From Candidatus Roseilinea sp. (GTDB lineage: Bacteria > Chloroflexota > Anaerolineae > J036 > Brachytrichaceae), in contig JANWYN010000101.1 of the NCBI GenBank assembly GCA_025055235.1, positions 1-32,249 on the forward strand: a stretch of 32,249 nt of DNA, given 5' to 3'. Within the stretch, counting starts at the first letter, position 1. Each line of letters opens with the position of its first letter. Shown piece by piece: positions 25,014-32,249 of the stretch. The position numbers and the translations under genes were made by a program. The notes beneath the pieces were generated by a model, which was given only the letters and a program-made list of their open reading frames with translations, had not been told where the DNA came from and made no database searches.

Positions 25014-26402
25014 CTACGCCTTCGGATCCCCCAATTTGCGGATCACGCGCGCCGGCACGCCGACGGCCAGCGTCGCGTCGGGCACGTCTTTGGTGACGAC
25101 CGCGCCGGCGCCGGTGCGCGCGCGCTCGCCCACGGTGACCGGCGCCACAAGCATCGTGTCACTGCCGATGAATGCATGGTCACCGATGACCGTCCGGTTC
25201 TTCTTCACGCCGTCGAAGTTGCATGTGATTGTGCCGGCGCCGATGTTGACGTGTTCCCCTACGGTGGCGTCGCCCAGATAGCTGAAGTGCCCCATGTGGC
25301 TACCGGCGCCGAGGGTGCTGTTCTTGATTTCTGCGAAGTTGCCGACATGCGCGCCTGCGCCGACGTGCGCGCCGGGCCGCAGGTGCGAGAACGGCCCAAT
25401 GTGCACGTCGTCCTCCACGCGCGAATGCTCGATCATGGACTGCACGATTTGCACGCGGTCGCCGATCTGCGACTCGACGATGTAGGAGTTCGGCCCGATC
25501 TGGCAGTCGCTCCCGATGCGCGTGCGGCCGACCAGGTGGGTGTTGGGCAGGATGACGGTATCTGCGCCGATCTCCACACCCTCCTCGATGTAGGTGGTCT
25601 CAGGATCGGCGATGGTCACGCCGTTGAGCATATGCTGGCGGGTGATGCGCCGGCGCAACGCACGCTCGGCGTCGGCCAAATCCACGCGCGTGTTGATGCC
25701 GATGCATTCATCGCGGTCGTCTGTGGTCAGGGCACGCACCTCGCGGCCATCGGCGACGGCAATCTCGATCAGGTCGGTGAGGAAGTATTCGCCTTTCTGC
25801 GGATTGGGGCGAATGCGCTTCAAGGCATCCCACACCCATGCGCCGTCGAAGCAATACGCGCCCACGTTTAGTTCGCGAATGGCGAGCTGCGCCGGCGTGC
25901 ACGACACCTCTTCGACAACCGCCAACACCCGCTCGCCCTGCGCATCGCGGATCACCCGTCCAAACCCACGCGGATTGTCCGAGATCAAGGTGAGCATCGC
26001 GATTGCTGCGCCGCTGCGCTCGCGCAGATCCATGAGACGGCGCAGCGTCTCGGGCCGCAGGAGCGGCATGTCGCCATAAGTGACGACGATCTGTGTTGCG
26101 CCGGCGGCGCACGCTTCGGCGTGCATCACGGCGTGGCCGGTGCCCAGTTGTTCGGCCTGCAGCGCGAAGATGGCACGTTCGCCAACTGCGGCGCGCACCG
26201 GCTCGGCGCCATGCCCGATGACGACGACGGGCGTCGTTCCCGTAGCGCGAGTGGCAATCGTAATGCAGTGATCTATGAGGGGGCGGCCGGCCAGGCTATG
26301 CAGGATTTTGGGGCGCTTCGATTTCATGCGCGTCCCCATGCCGGCGGCGAGCACAACAGCGCGGGTGTTGGCGTGCGGATGGTCCGGTTCGTCAGACATC
26401 AT
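25014..26402 (-). CDS. glmU: bifunctional UDP-N-acetylglucosamine pyrophosphorylase / glucosamine-1-phosphate acetyltransferase
   Basis: A 462-residue GlmU, the last two steps to UDP-GlcNAc for peptidoglycan and glycans. The N-terminal uridyltransferase (about 12-240) shows VLAAGMGTRMKSKRPK, QLGTGHAV, YGDMPLL, GFGRVIRD, EEVS and the NVGAYCF strand. The C-terminal left-handed beta-helix (about 260-455) has hexapeptide repeats and the acetyltransferase residues in HLRPGAHVG, NFAEIKNS, HMGHFSYLGDA and GAGTITCNFDG. Two ATG codons in tandem start the gene (26402 and 26399). No ribosome-binding site precedes them, because the gap to tRNA-Gln is filled by repeat array H. Co-transcription with the tRNA is likely. 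Confidence 0.96.
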   Translation of the reverse strand: MMSDEPDHPHANTRAVVLAAGMGTRMKSKRPKILHSLAGRPLIDHCITIATRATGTTPVVVIGHGAEPVRAAVGERAIFALQAEQLGTGHAVMHAEACAAGATQIVVTYGDMPLLRPETLRRLMDLRERSGAAIAMLTLISDNPRGFGRVIRDAQGERVLAVVEEVSCTPAQLAIRELNVGAYCFDGAWVWDALKRIRPNPQKGEYFLTDLIEIAVADGREVRALTTDDRDECIGINTRVDLADAERALRRRITRQHMLNGVTIADPETTYIEEGVEIGADTVILPNTHLVGRTRIGSDCQIGPNSYIVESQIGDRVQIVQSMIEHSRVEDDVHIGPFSHLRPGAHVGAGAHVGNFAEIKNSTLGAGSHMGHFSYLGDATVGEHVNIGAGTITCNFDGVKKNRTVIGDHAFIGSDTMLVAPVTVGERARTGAGAVVTKDVPDATLAVGVPARVIRKLGDPKA

Positions 26403-26406
26403 CTGA

Positions 26407-26468
26407 ATTGAAAATTGAGAACCGAGAACCAGGCGCCGTCCGGTGCCCGGTCCTCGATTCTCAATTCT
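26407..26468. repeat. 7-bp repeat hairpin H between tRNA-Gln and glmU
   Basis: Left arm 7-mers ATTGAAA, ATTGAGA, ACCGAGA and ACC... (26407-26430) face right-arm 7-mers CGGTCCT, CGATTCT, CAATTCT (26448-26468). The arms match over 17 bp with two A-C mismatches. The array starts 5 bp before the glmU ATG and ends 1 bp from the 3' end of the tRNA, so it occupies the whole gap. Confidence 0.7.
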
Positions 26469-26469
26469 A

Positions 26470-26541
26470 CTGGGGCGGCTGGATTCGAACCAACGAATGT
26501 CGGATCCAGAGTCCGATGCCTTACCACTTGGCGACGCCCCA
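26470..26541 (-). tRNA. tRNA-Gln(CTG)
   Basis: A full cloverleaf on the minus strand, 72 nt. Acceptor TGGGGCG pairs with CGCCCCA, including the weak U1-A72 pair typical of bacterial tRNA-Gln, with discriminator G73. The D-arm region reads GCCAAGTGGTAAGGC. The anticodon stem TCGGA/TCCGA holds loop CTCTGGA with anticodon CTG. The T-arm GTTGG-TTCGAAT-CCAGC closes. CCA is not encoded and must be added after transcription. Confidence 0.96.
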
Positions 26542-26792
26542 TTGTTGCGCTGCTGTGCAGCGCAAATATTCTACCATCGGCGACGGTGAAGCGCCTAATG
26601 CGAGGTGCATTTCGCGAATAGGGGCAAACCGCCGCACGGTAGGGCACGGACGCCGTTCCGTGCCCTCTGTTCCGTGCCCGTGCGCGTCGGCGCGCTGCGG
26701 TAGCCCATGCAGGCCATTCAGAGCGCGCCCTATAGCCCCCCGCTGACGAACGCGACCCCTAATGCGCTCCGAGCGCGTCAGGCGCTACTCGC
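26542..26792. other. intergenic region between rtcB and tRNA-Gln with three hairpins
   Basis: No gene is seen. A 9-bp perfect hairpin TTGCGCTGC/GCAGCGCAA (26545-26553/26557-26565) lies immediately upstream of the tRNA. On the minus strand TAGAAT (26573-26568) could be its -10. A 10-bp perfect hairpin AGGGCACGGA/TCCGTGCCCT (26641-26650/26657-26666) is followed by a third copy of TCCGTGCCC (26671-26679). A short GCGCT/AGCGC hairpin (26764-26776) lies 17 bp after the rtcB stop and may end its transcript. Confidence 0.5.
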
Positions 26793-28010
26793 TCAAATGT
26801 CGCGCGGGTCATCGGTCATCATCACCAAGCGCGGCTTGAAGCGCGCGATGATGTCCACCAAGTCGCTCTGAGCGGCCATCACTTCGTTGATGTTCTTGTA
26901 GGCTTGCGGCGCTTCGTCCAGCCCGCCACCCAGCAACTTGACACCGCGCTCGCGCAGATACTCGTCGCGCATCTTTTTGGTGATGCTCTTGAACGCCTCG
27001 TTGCGGCTCATCTGCCGGCCGGCGCCGTGCGAGGCACTGTTCAGCGAGGCCGGGTTGCCCTTGCCGCGCACCACGTAGCCCACGTCGCCCATTGTGCCCG
27101 GGATCACGCCCAGCACGCCTTTGCCGGCCGGCGTCGCGCCCTTGCGATGCACGTAGACGCGCCGGCCATCGGGCAGCGTCTCCTCCCAGGCAAAGTTGTG
27201 GTGGTTCTCCACCGTAGCCAGCACCTCCAGGCCGGCGGCCTTGGCGATTTGCTTGTGAATGATGCGATGGTTGGCCGAGGCGAAGCGCCCCGCCAAGTTC
27301 ATCGCCACCCAGTACTCCTGGCCGGCTTCGCTGTCCATGTCCAGCCAGGCCAGATGCGCCAGGTCTTTGCTCAGCTCCGGGTGCAACTGGCGCGCCAGCT
27401 TGCTGTAATGTTCGGCGATCTGAAAGCCCACGCCACGGCTGCCGCTGTGCGAGAGCAGGGCCAGGTACTTGCCGGGCTGCAAGCCTAATTGCGGATCGAA
27501 CTCCACCACCTCAAGCTGGCCGAACTCGACGAAGTGGTTGCCGCTGCCGGACGTGCCGAGCTGCGGTATGCCCTTGGTCTCTTTCAAATGTCGCAGCAGC
27601 GGCGTGGCCTGCCAGTCCGGGTCATCCAGGATGGGATCTTCGCGCGGCGGCTTCCACTCCGCGCCGGCGCCGAAGCGCGTGTTCTCGCGCAGCACCTTCT
27701 CGAAGCGCCCTTCCTGCTGGTCGAGCAGGTTCGGCGGCGCGTCGAAGACGCTCAGTCGCATGCGGCAGGCGATGTCCACACCCACCGCATACGGGATGAC
27801 GGCGTCTTCCGTCGCCAGCACGCCGCCGATAGGCAAGCCATAGCCGACGTGCGCGTCGGGCATGAGCGCGCCGGCCACGCTGACGGGCAGGCGCATCGCG
27901 TTGTCCATTTGCGCGCGCGAGCCGGCGTCAATGTGCTCCTCGCCCCACACCGCGTAGGGTAGCGGCGTCTGTCGAACCTCACCCTTGGTCTTTACTTTCG
28001 TCACGTTCAC
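26793..28010 (-). CDS. rtcB: RNA-splicing ligase RtcB
   Basis: A 405-residue RtcB family ligase that joins 2',3'-cyclic or 3'-phosphate RNA ends to 5'-OH ends using GTP and Mn. Motifs are MPDAHVGYGLPIGG, VGVDIACRM (metal Asp and Cys), GTSGSGNHFVEF, LLSHSGSRG, ENHHNFAWE, HRKGATPA, VIPGTMGDVGYVV and SASHGAGRQMSR, whose His is the guanylated residue. DIACRM instead of DIGCGM marks a divergent RtcB subgroup. The start is GTG at 28010 with no good ribosome-binding site. No archease or RtcR regulator lies beside it. The tRNA-Gln next door has no intron, so the natural substrate, probably RNA repair, is not evident. Confidence 0.95.
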   Translation of the reverse strand: MNVTKVKTKGEVRQTPLPYAVWGEEHIDAGSRAQMDNAMRLPVSVAGALMPDAHVGYGLPIGGVLATEDAVIPYAVGVDIACRMRLSVFDAPPNLLDQQEGRFEKVLRENTRFGAGAEWKPPREDPILDDPDWQATPLLRHLKETKGIPQLGTSGSGNHFVEFGQLEVVEFDPQLGLQPGKYLALLSHSGSRGVGFQIAEHYSKLARQLHPELSKDLAHLAWLDMDSEAGQEYWVAMNLAGRFASANHRIIHKQIAKAAGLEVLATVENHHNFAWEETLPDGRRVYVHRKGATPAGKGVLGVIPGTMGDVGYVVRGKGNPASLNSASHGAGRQMSRNEAFKSITKKMRDEYLRERGVKLLGGGLDEAPQAYKNINEVMAAQSDLVDIIARFKPRLVMMTDDPRDI

Positions 28011-28318
28011 TATCGTAACTCAATTTGCACGGCAAGGGGTGTGTGAGCCGCCACGACCTACTGGGCGCTCTTCCGTCACCTCAGCCTGCCGCAGCAATGT
28101 TTATACTTCTTGCCGCTGCCGCTCTCGCCAAGTCGTATGCGTGGTGTCAACTTGCATGCGCCACCTTCTTTTCAGAATTAGCCACGCCCGTTCCGGGCGC
28201 CGAAACGTGCGCCAAGCGCTTTCGTATCGAAAGCATCTGGAATGTTTGTGCGTCCGTGAGAATCAGCGCTTCGCGGGAGTGGTCGCTTCATCCAGGGCGT
28301 TCGATGCGCCTACGAATC
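28011..28318. other. intergenic region between mfd and rtcB
   Basis: 308 bp with no intact gene. Two small hairpins, CGCCCG/CGGGCG (28185-28190/28194-28199) and GCTTTCG/CGAAAGC (28218-28224/28228-28234), could end the mfd transcript. The part nearest rtcB holds the SEC-C-like remnant listed separately. No promoter with both boxes is seen. Confidence 0.45.
28076..28150 (-). pseudogene. SEC-C zinc-motif remnant or micro-ORF
   Basis: A minus-strand frame from a TTG at 28150 to TGA at 28078-28076 encodes 24 residues ending in GSGKKYKHCCGRLR. That is the second half of the SEC-C zinc motif (normally CPCGSGKKYKKCCG) found at the tail of SecA and other proteins. The first two Cys are lost (LGESGSG), and stop codons lie in the same frame just upstream, so no zinc site can form. 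It is most simply the decayed end of a lost SEC-C gene. A translated micro-protein is a less likely alternative. Confidence 0.4.
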
Positions 28319-31300
28319 TCACCAGTCATCCTGCGTCATCGGCGGCAAGCGCGGCGCCTCCTCCGCTTCAACGGCGGCCATCGTTTCGCGCGCCGGCGAT
28401 GCAGGCAACGCCGGCTCCGGTGGCAGCGTCGCCTTGATCTCGGCGAGCTTCCGCAGCGCATCCATCAGACGCTGCTTCCATTGATCCGGCGTCCCGCTGC
28501 GCAGAAAGGACACTTGCGTCCGGCCGATCAGCGCGTCGTCGCCGATCGCGCGGCGCACGCGGCGCAAGTCCATCCGGCCGATGGCGTCGGCGCGAATGGT
28601 GAAGCGGTTGCCGTCGGTGGTGATGCTCTGCGCGCCGAGTGCGTTGGCGAGTAGCTTCAGGCGCAGTTGATAGGTCAAGTTGCGCGCGGCTTGCGGCAGC
28701 TTGCCGAAACGATCCTCCAGTTCTGCCTCGAACGCGCGTATCTCCTCTTCGCTGGTCAGGCTGGCGGCGCGGCGATACAACTGCACGCGCAGCGTCGCAT
28801 CGCCAATGTAGCTCTCCGGCAGGCCCACGGTGAGCGGCAAGTCAATCGTCACGGCCTTCGGCTCCGGCGGCGGAGGAGGCGCGCCGTCGCGCAGGGCGCG
28901 CAGTGTCTGCACCTGGTTGGCCAGCAGGCGCATGTACAAGTCGAAGCCGATCGCGGCGATGTGGCCGCTCTGCTTCGCGCCGAGCAGCTCGCCCGCGCCG
29001 CGCAGCTCCAGGTCGCGCATAGCGATGGAGTAGCCGGCGCCGATGCCGGCCGCTTCGCGCAGCGTCGCCAGCCGCTCGCGCGCTTCGGGCGTCATCTGCG
29101 ATTGGCGGTCGTGCAAGAAGTAGGCGTAAGCCTGTACGGTCGAGCGCCCGACGCGCCCGCGCAATTGGTACAGCTCGGCCAGCCCGAAGTGATCGGCGTG
29201 ATCCACGATGATGGTGTTGGCGTTCGGGATGTCCAGGCCACTCTCGATGATGTTGGTGCACAGCAGCACGTCTATCCGATCCGGCGCAGCGCTGCCTTCG
29301 GCGAAGCGCGCCATCACCTTCGCCAGGTCGCGTTCGTTCATCTGGCCATGGGCCACGGCGATGTTGGCCTCCGGCACGAGCCGGCGCAGCTTCTGCTCGA
29401 CGAGGTGAATGGTCTGCACGCGGTTGTGCACGAAGAACACCTGGCCCTCGCGATCGAGTTCGCGGCGGATGGCCTGCTGCACGATGGCATCGTCCCACGG
29501 GCCGATGAAGCTGATGATGGGCAGGCGCTCTGCCGGTGGCGTCTCGATGCGGCTGATGGCGCGCACACCGCTCAGCCCTAGGTACAACGTGCGCGGGATG
29601 GGCGTGGCGGTCAGGGTGAGCACATCCACCTCGGTGCGCATGCGCTTCAACTTCTCCTTGGCGGCTACGCCGAAGCGATGCTCTTCGTCAATGATGAGCA
29701 GGCCGAGGTCTTTGAACTTCACTTCCTTGCCGAGCAGCGCGTGCGTGCCGATCACGATGTCCACCGTGCCGTCGCGCAGCCCTTCGAGCACTTCGCGCTT
29801 CTCCGCCGGCGTGCGAAAGCGCGACAGCACCTCGATGCGAATTGGATACGACGCCAGCCGCTGCGTGAAGGTGTTCCAGTGCTGCTGGGCGAGCACCGTC
29901 GTCGGCACGAGCACAGCGACCTGCTTGCCGTCTTGCACGGCCTTGAACGCCGCCCGCAGCGCGACCTCGGTCTTGCCGAAGCCCACATCGCCCACCACAA
30001 GCCGATCCATCGGCTGCGGCTTCTCCATGTCGGCTTTGACCTCGCGGATCGCTTGAAGCTGGTCGTCGGTCTCGATGAAGGGGAAGGCCGACTCCATTTC
30101 GATCTGCCAGGGCGTGTCTTTGCTGAACGGCGGACGCCTGGCCAGCTCGCGCTCGGCGTAGAGCTGCAGCAGCTCGCGTGCCAGCTCGGCGGCCGCGCCG
30201 CGCGCCTTCTGCTTCTCGCGCTCCCACTGGCCGCTGCCGAGTTTGTCGAGGCGCGGCGGCGCGTCGTCGCTGCCCACGTAACGCGTCACTCGGTCGAGCT
30301 GGTGCAGCGGCACGTAGAGCCGGTCGCCGTCGGCGTATTCGAGCAGCAAGTATTCGCGCTCGCCCTCGACCGGATGGGCCGCCGTGCCGGTGTTGACGGT
30401 GAGCCGTACTAGCCCGCGGTAGATGCCGATGCCATAGTCCTCGTGCACCACGGCGTCGCCCGGTTGCCAGTCGGAGAACGCCTTCTCCGGCGCGGCCTTG
30501 CGCGCGCGTGTGCGCAGAAACCACTCCGGTCGCACGTAGCCGTAGATCTCTGCGTCGGTCAACAGAATGAATTGAAAATTGAAAATTGAAAATTGAGAAT
30601 CGTCACCGTCCTCTTTTTCAATTTTCAATTTTGCATTTTCAATTTCGAAGAGGAAGCCTGCGGGCAGCGCGGCGCCGATGAAGGTAAGCGCGCCCTGCGG
30701 CGGTTCGTCGAGCGCAGTTTGTGCAGCGATGGCTGTGTGTCGCTCTGACCACAATTCGGCCAATCGCGCCGCCTGCCGAGAAACCACAATCGTTTTCACC
30801 CGGTCGCCTTCGCTGCGCTGCGTCTTCAGGTAGTCCAGCAGCGGGGTGATCTGGCCGGCGAAGTGTGGGGGTTGGGCGAATTGCCTGGCCAACGGGTGCG
30901 CGCTCAGCGCGCCGGCTTCGCTTTGGCCGAGCACGAGCGTTTGAACGCGATCGCGCGCCGTCGCGAATTCATCCCAGGTGATGTAAGGCGCGCGCGCGTT
31001 GACAGCCATACCAGATTCAGCCAGCGTCTCGCGCTCGCGCCGGGCTCGCTCCTCTAGCGCACGCCACGCATCGCGCAGCTCTTCTTCGTCGTCAACTACC
31101 AGCAGCGCTTGGTCGTCGAGGTAGTCGAGGAGCGATTGGAGATTAGGAGATTGGAGATTGGAGATTAGAGATTCACCCTCAATCTCCGATCTCCAATCTC
31201 TAATCTCTCCCATGTCCAGCGGCGTGATGACCACGCGCTCCAGCGACTCGCTGCTGCGCTGTGTGCCCGGGTCGAAGGTGCGGATCGAATCGGCGACGTT

Positions 31301-31903
31301 GCCGAATAGCTCGATGCGCACCGGCAGCGGGTGCGCCGGCGACCACACATCTACGATGCCGCCGCGCCGGCTGAACGCGCCGATGCGTTCGACCACCGGC
31401 TCGCTCTCGTAGCCGATCTTCACCCAGTGCTCGAGCATGGCGTCCAGGTTGATCGTTGCGTCGCGCCGGATGACGCGCGTGTTCAACTTGAATGCTGACG
31501 CCGGCAGGACGGGATGCATCAGCGCGCGCGGGCTGGTGATGATGATTGATGATGAATGATTCGTCGCTCGACCCAGCGCAGCAAGAACGACCGATCGCTG
31601 GGCGATCACGTCACGCACCGGTGGGACGCTGTCGTAAAACGCGGTGTTCGGTTCGGCGAAGCGCAGCGGTGGCACATCGGCCAGGTTGCTCAGGGCGTCG
31701 GTCGCGATGCGCGATGCCTCGACCGAGGTGGTGACATAGACGATCGGCCGCTGCAAGTGGCGGTGCAAGGCAGCCAGGACGAACGGCCGCGCGGCGCGAG
31801 GTAGGCCGAGGCTACGCGGCGCGTGGCCCAGGCGAACGTCCTCGGCCAGGGCTTGCAGCGCCGGCGAGCCGGCGATGATCTCGGTAAGCCCGCGCAGCGA
31901 CAT
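28319..31903 (-). CDS. mfd: transcription-repair coupling factor
   Basis: A 1194-residue Mfd, which removes RNA polymerase stalled at DNA lesions and recruits UvrA. It has an N-terminal UvrB-like module (about 1-400). The CarD-like RNA polymerase-interacting domain begins at about 472 (WQPGDAVVHEDYGIGIYRGL). The RecG-like motor has Walker A GDVGFGKTEVALRAAF (about 640), box II IIDEEHRFG, TATPIPRTLY and GRVGRS, and the C-terminal TRCF domain follows. It is about 45 residues longer than E. coli Mfd. The extra length coincides with three in-frame 7-bp repeat insertions (residues about 113-123, 232-256 and 418-444). TACAAT (31917-31912) 8 nt before the ATG may be its -10, implying a very short leader. 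Confidence 0.97.
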   Translation of the reverse strand: MSLRGLTEIIAGSPALQALAEDVRLGHAPRSLGLPRAARPFVLAALHRHLQRPIVYVTTSVEASRIATDALSNLADVPPLRFAEPNTAFYDSVPPVRDVIAQRSVVLAALGRATNHSSSIIITSPRALMHPVLPASAFKLNTRVIRRDATINLDAMLEHWVKIGYESEPVVERIGAFSRRGGIVDVWSPAHPLPVRIELFGNVADSIRTFDPGTQRSSESLERVVITPLDMGEIRDWRSEIEGESLISNLQSPNLQSLLDYLDDQALLVVDDEEELRDAWRALEERARRERETLAESGMAVNARAPYITWDEFATARDRVQTLVLGQSEAGALSAHPLARQFAQPPHFAGQITPLLDYLKTQRSEGDRVKTIVVSRQAARLAELWSERHTAIAAQTALDEPPQGALTFIGAALPAGFLFEIENAKLKIEKEDGDDSQFSIFNFQFILLTDAEIYGYVRPEWFLRTRARKAAPEKAFSDWQPGDAVVHEDYGIGIYRGLVRLTVNTGTAAHPVEGEREYLLLEYADGDRLYVPLHQLDRVTRYVGSDDAPPRLDKLGSGQWEREKQKARGAAAELARELLQLYAERELARRPPFSKDTPWQIEMESAFPFIETDDQLQAIREVKADMEKPQPMDRLVVGDVGFGKTEVALRAAFKAVQDGKQVAVLVPTTVLAQQHWNTFTQRLASYPIRIEVLSRFRTPAEKREVLEGLRDGTVDIVIGTHALLGKEVKFKDLGLLIIDEEHRFGVAAKEKLKRMRTEVDVLTLTATPIPRTLYLGLSGVRAISRIETPPAERLPIISFIGPWDDAIVQQAIRRELDREGQVFFVHNRVQTIHLVEQKLRRLVPEANIAVAHGQMNERDLAKVMARFAEGSAAPDRIDVLLCTNIIESGLDIPNANTIIVDHADHFGLAELYQLRGRVGRSTVQAYAYFLHDRQSQMTPEARERLATLREAAGIGAGYSIAMRDLELRGAGELLGAKQSGHIAAIGFDLYMRLLANQVQTLRALRDGAPPPPPEPKAVTIDLPLTVGLPESYIGDATLRVQLYRRAASLTSEEEIRAFEAELEDRFGKLPQAARNLTYQLRLKLLANALGAQSITTDGNRFTIRADAIGRMDLRRVRRAIGDDALIGRTQVSFLRSGTPDQWKQRLMDALRKLAEIKATLPPEPALPASPARETMAAVEAEEAPRLPPMTQDDW
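30571..30649. repeat. 7-bp repeat hairpin E, in-frame inside mfd
   Basis: ATTGAAA x3 and ATTGAGA (30571-30598), a 16-nt loop, then TTTTCAA x2, TTTTGCA, TTTTCAA, TTTCGAA (30615-30649). The arms are complementary. It is very AT-rich against the GC-rich gene and encodes Mfd residues about 418-444 (Lys/Glu-rich, then SIFNFQF), shortly before the CarD-like domain. Confidence 0.85.
31135..31208. repeat. 7-bp repeat hairpin F, in-frame inside mfd
   Basis: ATTGGAG/ATTAGAG units (31135-31170, one unit of 8 bp) face AATCTCC/GATCTCC/AATCTCT units (31181-31208) across a 10-nt loop. The arms are nearly perfectly complementary. It shares its unit with array A. It encodes Mfd residues about 232-256 ([17 protein letters not shown]). 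Confidence 0.85.
31536..31563. repeat. short 7-bp repeat G, in-frame inside mfd
   Basis: Four units, GTGATGA, TGATTGA, TGATGAA, TGATTCG, encoding Mfd residues about 113-123 (NHSSSIII). It is shorter and less regular than the other arrays but uses the same GATTGA words. Confidence 0.55.
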
Positions 31904-31911
31904 GGAGAGTG

Positions 31912-31917
31912 ATTGTA
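31912..31917 (-). promoter_or_regulatory. possible -10 box for mfd
   Basis: TACAAT on the minus strand, 8 nt before the mfd ATG, in the 160-bp divergent gap with secA. No convincing -35. A start of transcription nearly at the ATG would give a leaderless or near-leaderless mRNA, which agrees with the missing ribosome-binding site. Confidence 0.35.
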
Positions 31918-31992
31918 GTCACTTTCGAGCTTCTCCTCGCTACTTGCCGCGCGAAACGTTGCCCTCTTGCGAGCCGCGCCCACTCATCCCCT

Positions 31993-31998
31993 TATAAT
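31993..31998 (+). promoter_or_regulatory. -10 box for secA
   Basis: A perfect TATAAT 65 bp upstream of the secA ATG. TTGCGA at 31967-31972 could be a -35, but the 20-bp spacer is long, so only the -10 is claimed. Confidence 0.5.
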
Positions 31999-32063
31999 CA
32001 CATCTTGCTACCGTTCGAACGCTATTTCCAGAACTCGGCGAACCCGATTCTGATTGCTCAACC

Positions 32064-32249
32064 ATGTTCAAAAATCTTTTGACGAGACTCGTCGGCAGCG
32101 ACAGTGACAAGGCCCTGGCGCGGCTCGGCCCGTTGGTCGAGCGCTGCAATGCGCTGGAGCCGGAGATGATGAAGCTGACCGACGCCGAGCTGCGCGCGAA
32201 GACCGACGAATTCAAGGCTCGCCTGGCCGACGGCGAAACGCTCGACGAC
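32064..32249 (+). CDS. secA: preprotein translocase ATPase SecA, N-terminal fragment
   Basis: The first 62 residues of SecA; the gene runs off the window. It begins MFKNLLTRLVGS, followed by LARLGPLVERCNALEPEM and the very typical KLTDAELRAKTDEFKARLADGETLDD, the first helices of nucleotide-binding domain 1 in all SecA proteins. SecA drives Sec-dependent export at the membrane. It is divergent from mfd with its own -10 box. Whether it ends in a SEC-C motif cannot be seen here. Confidence 0.93.
   Translation, partial: MFKNLLTRLVGSDSDKALARLGPLVERCNALEPEMMKLTDAELRAKTDEFKARLADGETLDD

Overview
The window is a GC-rich bacterial chromosome segment that most resembles Chloroflexota (an Anaerolineae / Roseilinea-like lineage). 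That placement is inference. It rests on the proteins with a zinc ribbon, a Thr/Pro-rich stalk and Cys-containing LysM domains, on the AroKB fusion, and on the overall gene style; no marker gene here settles it.

Positions 181-12682, minus strand, hold an aromatic amino acid supercluster. From a consensus promoter (TTGACA, 17 bp, TAGTAT, 12654-12682) the order is: two DAHP synthases of different subclasses, tyrA, aroA, aroE, a VapBC-like pair, aroC, a fused aroKB, aroQ, an ECF sigma factor, its membrane anti-sigma factor, and, behind its own -10 box, a class I aminotransferase. All seven shikimate steps are present. Chorismate mutase and prephenate dehydratase are not in the window. Between the promoter and the first DAHP synthase is a leader of about 190 nt. 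It encodes a 32-residue peptide with 8 aromatic residues (Phe, Tyr and Trp) in 10 positions, then a GC-rich 12-bp hairpin with a T-rich tail, and two mutually exclusive pairings. This has all the parts of a ribosome-mediated attenuator for the whole pathway.

Positions 12915-19347, plus strand, hold an NMT1/SsuA-type ABC importer (lipoprotein, ATPase, permease) followed directly by a molybdenum hydroxylase of the xanthine dehydrogenase family (FAD subunit, then fused 2Fe-2S and molybdopterin subunits). It looks like an uptake-and-oxidation operon for an unidentified, probably N-heterocyclic, compound.

Positions 19369-28010, minus strand, hold two paralogous zinc-ribbon/LysM membrane proteins, an HD-domain hydrolase, a SanA/YdcF-like protein, cytidine deaminase, a CorC/HlyC-type CBS protein, glmU, tRNA-Gln(CTG) and rtcB. 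Then come a 308-bp gap with a SEC-C-like remnant, mfd (minus), and the start of secA (plus), which runs off the end.

Across the window lie at least eight arrays of degenerate 7-bp tandem repeats. The period is constant while the unit sequence differs between loci. Several arrays are folded into inverted hairpins, three supply the stop codons of neighbouring genes (aroKB, aroA, cdd), and three are in-frame insertions in mfd. Positions 20-172 hold a compact multi-hairpin element of unknown nature.
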